A stretch of 10,108 nucleotides of DNA from contig JAJYKC010000034.1 in NCBI GenBank assembly GCA_021788955.1, forward strand, positions 1 through 10,108, written 5' to 3'. Below the pieces are notes generated by a model. The model searched no databases. It saw nothing but the letters and a program-made list of their open reading frames with translations, and had not been told where the DNA came from. Each line of letters starts with the position of its first letter. The first letter of the stretch is position 1. The position numbers were made by a program, and so were the translations under genes. This document shows, piece by piece, positions 6,452-10,108 of this stretch. This DNA is from Acidobacteriota bacterium. GTDB lineage: Bacteria > Acidobacteriota > Terriglobia > Bryobacterales > Bryobacteraceae.

Positions 6452-7195
6452 ATGTCAGGACATTCGAAATGGGCAACGATCAAGCACAAGAAAGCCGCGC
6501 TTGATGCCAAACGGGGCAAGGTTTTCACCCGCCTTATCAAGGAAATTATGATCGCGGCGCGGAGCGGCGGCGATGTGGACGCCAATGCGCGGCTGCGTAC
6601 GGCCGTTACCGCGGCGAAAGCCGTCAGTATGCCCGCCGACAACATCAAACGCGCGATCATGCGCGGCACCGGCGAACTGGAAGGCGGCCAGATCGAAGAG
6701 ATCATGTTCGAAGGTTACGGGCCTGGGGGCGCGGCCGTACTGGTTTCGGTAGCCACCGACAACCGCAACCGCACGGTCAGTGAGATCCGGCATATGTTCT
6801 CCAAAAACGGCGGCAACCTTGGCGAGCAGGGCAGCGTGGCGTGGATGTTCGAACGCAAGAGCCAGATCCTGATCGAAAAGGACAAGGCGGACGAGGACGC
6901 GCTAATGGGCATTGTGCTCGACGCGGGCGCCGACGACCTCCGCGACAACGACGATAACTGGGAAGTGCTCTCGCCGCCCGAAGCGCACGAAGCCGTTGTG
7001 GCGGCCCTGGCCAAGGCCGGAATTCCGGCCGTCCAGTCCGAAATCGCCATGGTGCCCAAGAACCTGGTGAAGGTGGAAGGCAAGAACGCCGCGGCAATGA
7101 TGCGGCTGACTGAATCGCTCGAAGAACACGACGACGTGCAGAACGTCTACTCCAACTTCGACATCGACGAAAGCGAACTGGAAGCGTTGGCCTGA
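6452..7195 (+). CDS. yebC: YebC/TACO1-family protein
   Basis: Member of the widespread YebC/PmpR/TACO1 family. It was long annotated as a transcriptional regulator; family members have more recently been linked to translation, including relief of ribosome stalling and the mitochondrial activator TACO1. It acts in the cytoplasm. The 247 residues are full length, and the family signature opens the protein ([20 protein letters not shown]). Further signatures are [32 protein letters not shown], the acidic stretch [11 protein letters not shown], and [21 protein letters not shown] followed by GSVAWMF. The C-terminal domain ends in an acidic tail ([12 protein letters not shown]). ATG 6452 has GAGG 5 bases upstream. 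ruvC follows after 31 bases, the common yebC-ruvC order in bacteria. Confidence 0.97.
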   Translation: MSGHSKWATIKHKKAALDAKRGKVFTRLIKEIMIAARSGGDVDANARLRTAVTAAKAVSMPADNIKRAIMRGTGELEGGQIEEIMFEGYGPGGAAVLVSVATDNRNRTVSEIRHMFSKNGGNLGEQGSVAWMFERKSQILIEKDKADEDALMGIVLDAGADDLRDNDDNWEVLSPPEAHEAVVAALAKAGIPAVQSEIAMVPKNLVKVEGKNAAAMMRLTESLEEHDDVQNVYSNFDIDESELEALA

Positions 7196-7226
7196 GCCGG
7201 CGCTTCGGCACGGGCGGGAGTACCGG

Positions 7227-7724
7227 GTGCGAATTCTCGGAATCGATTGCGGCTGTGAGCGCACCGGTTACGGCCTGATCGAAAGCGACGGTGTGCGCCA
7301 CACGCTGGTCGCCTCCGGCGTTGTGACCACCTCGCCCAAACAGCCTCTCGCCGATCGATTGAAGATCATCTCGGACGGCGTGCGCGGCGTGCTGGCCCGG
7401 TATGCGCCGCAAGCGGTCGCGGTCGAAGAGGTCTTTTACGCGCAGAACGCGAAGACCGCCATCCGGTTGAGCCATGCCCGGGGCGTGGTGCTGCTTGCGA
7501 TCGCCGAGGCGGGCCTGGAGATGAGCGAATATTCTCCGCTCGAAGTGAAAACCAGCGTGACCGGCTACGGGCGGGCCGAGAAACGCCAGGTCCAGGTGAT
7601 GGTGCAAAGCCTTTTGAAGCTAGATGAGATCATCGCGTCCGAGGACGCCTCCGATGCGGTTGCCATCGCGATTTGCCACGCCACGCGATGCGGGGCTCCG
7701 GTTGTGGCGGGGAGGAGAGCGTGA
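7227..7724 (+). CDS. ruvC: Holliday junction endonuclease RuvC
   Basis: Crossover junction endodeoxyribonuclease that resolves four-way DNA junctions by paired magnesium-dependent nicks, normally acting with the RuvAB branch-migration motor. 165 residues with GTG start; a good Shine-Dalgarno GGGAG (7216-7220) is 6 bases upstream. The RNase H-like fold's acidic tetrad is complete: Asp7 (GIDCG), Glu67 ([11 protein letters not shown]), Asp140 and Asp143 ([15 protein letters not shown]). The junction-binding stretch [21 protein letters not shown] is conserved. The first motif reads [12 protein letters not shown] instead of the common GIDPGSxxTGYG, with two cysteines close to the active-site Asp. 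It overlaps the next gene by 4 bases (GTGA). ruvA and ruvB are not in this window, which is an unusual separation. Confidence 0.96.
   Translation: MRILGIDCGCERTGYGLIESDGVRHTLVASGVVTTSPKQPLADRLKIISDGVRGVLARYAPQAVAVEEVFYAQNAKTAIRLSHARGVVLLAIAEAGLEMSEYSPLEVKTSVTGYGRAEKRQVQVMVQSLLKLDEIIASEDASDAVAIAICHATRCGAPVVAGRRA
7711..7717 (+). promoter_or_regulatory. Strong Shine-Dalgarno that fixes the start of the 217-aa gene
   Basis: GGAGGAG lies 3-9 bases ahead of the GTG at 7721, inside the last codons of ruvC. It decides in favour of GTG 7721, which begins directly with a signal peptide ([11 protein letters not shown]). An upstream ATG at 7673 would put 16 polar residues ahead of it. Confidence 0.75.
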
Positions 7725-8374
7725 AGCGGCTCATCCTGCTGCTGGCCGCCGCGCTGTCTTTGATGGCTGAATCGGCGACGGCGCCGCGCATCATCTACAC
7801 GAAGTCTTTCCCCCAGAGCGTGCCCGCCTACGTGCGTATTCAGATCGAACGCAATGGCGACGCCACCTACCAGGAAGCCGTGGACGACGACGACCCGCTG
7901 AAGTTCACGCTCTCGAAAACGGACACCGACATGCTATTCGACCTCGCCCAAAAGCTGGGTGATTTTACGCGGCCGATCGAAAGCGGGCTGAAGGTAGCGC
8001 GCATGGGCGACAAAACGCTTCGCTGGGAACACGGCGTCGAGCACCATGAAGTGACGTTCAACTATACGGTCGACCCCGATGGCCAGGCACTCAACGACGG
8101 ATTCGAGAAGATCATCGAATCCGAGCAGGACTATATCGCGCTCGACCGCACGGTGCATTTCGATCAACTTGGCGTGAACGATCCGCTGTTGCAACTGGAA
8201 ACCACCTGGGACCAAAAGCGACTCGTGGCTGCGAGCCAGTTCTATCCGCTTCTCAATCGCGTTGTGAAAAACGAAAGCTACCTCCACATGGCCCGCGAGC
8301 GCGCGGCAAAGCTGCTCGAGGAATTTCAAGCCGCTCCCGCCGCGGCGCCGGCCAAACCGGGGGCGCCTAAGTGA
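7721..8374 (+). CDS. Secreted 217-aa protein, unrecognised family
   Basis: I cannot assign a function. The GTG start gives a signal peptide ([17 protein letters not shown], residues 2-18), then a single globular domain rich in charged residues. Residues 25-60 ([23 protein letters not shown]...) look like the first strands of a beta sheet. An acidic patch ([10 protein letters not shown]) follows, then a helix around 67-85 ([15 protein letters not shown]), more strands ([19 protein letters not shown]), and long helices from about 125 to 205 ([20 protein letters not shown]... [14 protein letters not shown]). The tail is a low-complexity Ala/Pro stretch ([13 protein letters not shown]). It has no cysteine in the mature part and no catalytic motif that I can name. 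It overlaps ruvC upstream and the thioredoxin-domain gene downstream by 4 bases each (GTGA both times). The tight coupling and shared export suggest it works with the thioredoxin-like protein in the envelope; that is inference. Confidence 0.82.
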   Translation: MKRLILLLAAALSLMAESATAPRIIYTKSFPQSVPAYVRIQIERNGDATYQEAVDDDDPLKFTLSKTDTDMLFDLAQKLGDFTRPIESGLKVARMGDKTLRWEHGVEHHEVTFNYTVDPDGQALNDGFEKIIESEQDYIALDRTVHFDQLGVNDPLLQLETTWDQKRLVAASQFYPLLNRVVKNESYLHMARERAAKLLEEFQAAPAAAPAKPGAPK

Positions 8375-9642
8375 GACGGATCGCGTTCATCGCCGGCCTG
8401 CTGATCGTTTCCAGTGCGCTTGGCCAGAACGCGTCGCCCTCGCCTTCTTCCGAGGACGCAGAACTCCAACAGGCGTTCACGAACGCCGCAAACAGCCCGC
8501 AAGGCTACATCCGGGAACTCGAGGCGTTTCTCGCCCGTCATCCCGACAACCCGCGAAAACTACAAATTCAGCAACTTTTGTTCCAGTCGGCCATCGAAGC
8601 CAAGGACATCGGCCGCGTCGCCAGCTATGGAGAAATTCTGCTGGCGCATGACCCGAATGACATAAAGGTTCTGGAGAACACGATCGTCGCCGAGTTGAAG
8701 CTCCGCGGCGCGGAGAACGGAACCAAGGTGCTCGCGCACGCGCAGCAACTGGAGAAACTGGTGATCGAGCGCACGTCGACCCCGAAAACCGGACCCGAGG
8801 AAGCAAGACAAATTCTGGACCGGCAGCGAGGCCTCGCGCGGGTTTACGTCTACGAGGCACGCGCCGAGGGACTGCTGAACGAGCCTGAGAAGGCGGCGGA
8901 CTTTGCCAGGAAGAGCTACGACACGTTCCCTTCCGCCGAGAGTGCGCGCGAAGCCGGTTGGTGGCTCGACCAGGCGCATCATCCCGCCGAAGCGGTTGAA
9001 TACCTCGCCGACGCTTTCATGGTTCCCGATTCGGACGAGTCGGCGGCGGACCGGAACGGAGACCGGCAGCGTCTGGCCCAGGTGTACAAGGATTGGAAGG
9101 GCTCGGAGGCCGGCTTAGGCGACGTCCTGCTGGAAGCCTACGACCGTGTCGCGGCGATCAAAGCCCAGCGCCGTCTCGCCGTGGCCAAGTTCGACCCGAA
9201 CGTGCAGGCCAGCAGCCCGATGCAGTTTACGCTTTCCTCGCTCGACGGCCAGCCGCTGCGTCTGGCGGATCTGGCCGGCAAGGTTGTCGTGATGGACTTC
9301 TGGGCCACCTGGTGCGGCCCCTGCCGCGCCCAGCATCCAATCATCGAGGATGTGAAGAAGAAGTTCGCCGGGCGCTCCGACGTGGTTTTCCTTGCTATCG
9401 ACGCCGGCGACACGCGCGCGGAGGTGGAACCTTTCCTCAAGGCTCAGGGCTGGCGCGGCAACATTTATTTTGAAGACGGCCTCGCGGCGGCGCTGCACAT
9501 CGAGAGCCTGCCGACTACGATCATCATTGATCGGCAGGGCCAGGTTTCCGAGCGGATGAAGGGCTTCATTCCGACCATGTTTGGTGAGCAGTTAAGCGAG
9601 CGCATCGAAGCCGCGCTCGGAGATGCGCACCATGGCGGCTGA
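8371..9642 (+). CDS. Secreted TlpA-like thioredoxin-fold protein with helical N-terminal region
   Basis: Predicted exported thiol-disulfide oxidoreductase of the TlpA/ResA/AhpC-TSA type. The 423 residues begin with GTG (weak G-rich ribosome site at 8359-8363). Signal peptide at about 1-19 ([18 protein letters not shown]). Residues 25-275 are almost wholly helical and resemble degenerate TPR-like repeats ([20 protein letters not shown], then helices with Ala/Leu periodicity; [16 protein letters not shown]). The thioredoxin domain covers about 280-418: [32 protein letters not shown] with Cys315 and Cys318, FLAIDAGD, and cis-Pro381 in [12 protein letters not shown]. TlpA/ResA proteins are usually about 150-200 residues, so the 250-residue front region is an addition, probably for partner binding. 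There are no other cysteines, so the redox pair is the only disulfide. Likely role: keeping envelope proteins reduced, or cytochrome c maturation-like thiol chemistry; the target is unknown. Confidence 0.92.
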   Translation: MRRIAFIAGLLIVSSALGQNASPSPSSEDAELQQAFTNAANSPQGYIRELEAFLARHPDNPRKLQIQQLLFQSAIEAKDIGRVASYGEILLAHDPNDIKVLENTIVAELKLRGAENGTKVLAHAQQLEKLVIERTSTPKTGPEEARQILDRQRGLARVYVYEARAEGLLNEPEKAADFARKSYDTFPSAESAREAGWWLDQAHHPAEAVEYLADAFMVPDSDESAADRNGDRQRLAQVYKDWKGSEAGLGDVLLEAYDRVAAIKAQRRLAVAKFDPNVQASSPMQFTLSSLDGQPLRLADLAGKVVVMDFWATWCGPCRAQHPIIEDVKKKFAGRSDVVFLAIDAGDTRAEVEPFLKAQGWRGNIYFEDGLAAALHIESLPTTIIIDRQGQVSERMKGFIPTMFGEQLSERIEAALGDAHHGG

Positions 9643-10108
9643 GCGATTCCGGCGCGTCATCTGGATCGTTCTCGATAGCGTAGGCATCGGCGAGATGCCG
9701 GATGCCGCCGCCTATGGCGACGCGGGCAGCGACACACTGGGCCATATCGCCGCGGCGCGTCCCATGAATCTGCCTACGCTCGCCCGCCTGGGCCTGGGCA
9801 ATGTCCGTCCTCTGGCCGGCATCGCTGCCGCCGAAGTCCCGGAAGCCGCCTACGGCAAATGTGCTCTCGCTTCGCCCGGTAAGGACACAACCACCGGCCA
9901 CTGGGAGATGGCCGGCATTCATCTGGCTCATCCTCTGCCGCTGTTCCCCAATGGTTTCCCGTCCGATCTGATGGGGCGCTTTGAAAGCGAAATCGGCCGC
10001 TCGACGCTGGGCAACTGCGCGGCCTCGGGCACGGAGATCATCGAACGGCTAGGCGTCGAGCATCTGCGCACCGGTTCGCCCATCGTCTACACCTCGGCGG
10101 ACAGCGTG
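9632..10108 (+). CDS. deoB: Phosphopentomutase, 3' end beyond the window
   Basis: Interconverts ribose/deoxyribose 1-phosphate and 5-phosphate in cytosolic nucleoside breakdown and salvage; an alkaline-phosphatase-superfamily enzyme that uses manganese. The first 159 residues are present; the family is about 390-410 residues long. Landmarks: Asp15 in the metal-binding start motif [25 protein letters not shown] (29-40), the phosphorylatable threonine segment [13 protein letters not shown] (83-95; the phosphothreonine is probably Thr86), and [11 protein letters not shown] followed by [10 protein letters not shown] at the right edge. ATG 9632 has GGAG (9619-9622) 9 bases upstream. The gene overlaps the stop of the thioredoxin-domain gene by 11 bases in another frame, so it is probably translated from the same mRNA. 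Confidence 0.96.
   Translation, partial: MAAERFRRVIWIVLDSVGIGEMPDAAAYGDAGSDTLGHIAAARPMNLPTLARLGLGNVRPLAGIAAAEVPEAAYGKCALASPGKDTTTGHWEMAGIHLAHPLPLFPNGFPSDLMGRFESEIGRSTLGNCAASGTEIIERLGVEHLRTGSPIVYTSADSV

Noticed and set aside
7196..7209. Terminator between yebC and ruvC
   Set aside because: GCCG-N6-CGGC is only a 4-bp stem with no following T-run, and a ribosome site for ruvC follows at once.
6777..7607. Minus-strand open frame of 276 codons opposite yebC and ruvC
   Set aside because: It spans two canonical genes and their intergenic gap, and has Arg/Pro-rich low-complexity translation.
7673..7720. ATG 7673 as start of the 217-aa protein
   Set aside because: It adds 16 polar residues before the signal peptide; GTG 7721 has a strong Shine-Dalgarno and the GTGA overlap.
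1..10108. Mobile element, prophage, CRISPR, toxin-antitoxin or biosynthetic cluster
   Set aside because: No transposase, integrase, repeat array, small toxin pair or assembly-line enzyme is seen; every large frame is accounted for by the listed genes.

Overview
The window is a dense, high-GC, gene-packed chromosomal segment from what is most likely an acidobacterium of the Bryobacterales/Solibacter kind. I infer this from a secreted VWA protein of the acidobacterial 'VWFA-related' type (FRSDVSLV... followed by a MIDAS domain), from many short secreted proteins, from GTG starts on four genes, and from the general look of the proteins. I could not run a search to confirm it. I see no tRNA, rRNA, insertion sequence, integrase, CRISPR array, prophage gene or defence gene. 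No gap exceeds about 230 bases.

Layout. Positions 1-3880 hold four plus-strand genes: the 3' part of folP (dihydropteroate synthase), a fold-type I aminotransferase, a secreted S1/P1-type zinc nuclease, and a secreted VWA/MIDAS protein whose start overlaps the nuclease stop (TGATG). Positions 3888-6221 hold two minus-strand genes: a secreted TPR-like protein and, downstream of it, a secreted type-B carboxylesterase. The esterase converges on the VWA gene with 7 bases between them. A 230-base divergent region (6222-6451) separates the TPR gene from yebC and holds most of the regulatory-looking sequence. From 6452 to the right edge runs a tight plus-strand cluster: yebC, ruvC, an unrecognised secreted 217-aa protein, a secreted protein with a helical front half and a C-terminal TlpA-like thioredoxin domain, and the 5' part of deoB (phosphopentomutase). 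The last four genes overlap by 4, 4 and 11 bases, so they are probably co-transcribed and translationally coupled.

How the parts relate. yebC-ruvC is a classic bacterial neighbourhood, but ruvA and ruvB are not next to it here. Instead ruvC runs into two envelope proteins and then a nucleoside-catabolism gene. Six of the eleven genes encode proteins with export signals. The secreted nuclease and DeoB could both serve use of nucleic acids as nutrients, but nothing in the sequence links them directly.

The most interesting signals are regulatory. A roughly 19-base element with core CYGYTATCYT lies just upstream of the aminotransferase, the nuclease and yebC. In the first two it is so close to the start codon (8 and 6 bases) that the transcripts would be leaderless. 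At yebC it is followed by a 10-bp bulged hairpin occupying most of a 50-base leader. I found no convincing new multi-gene system. Most of the window is ordinary housekeeping and secreted-protein content.
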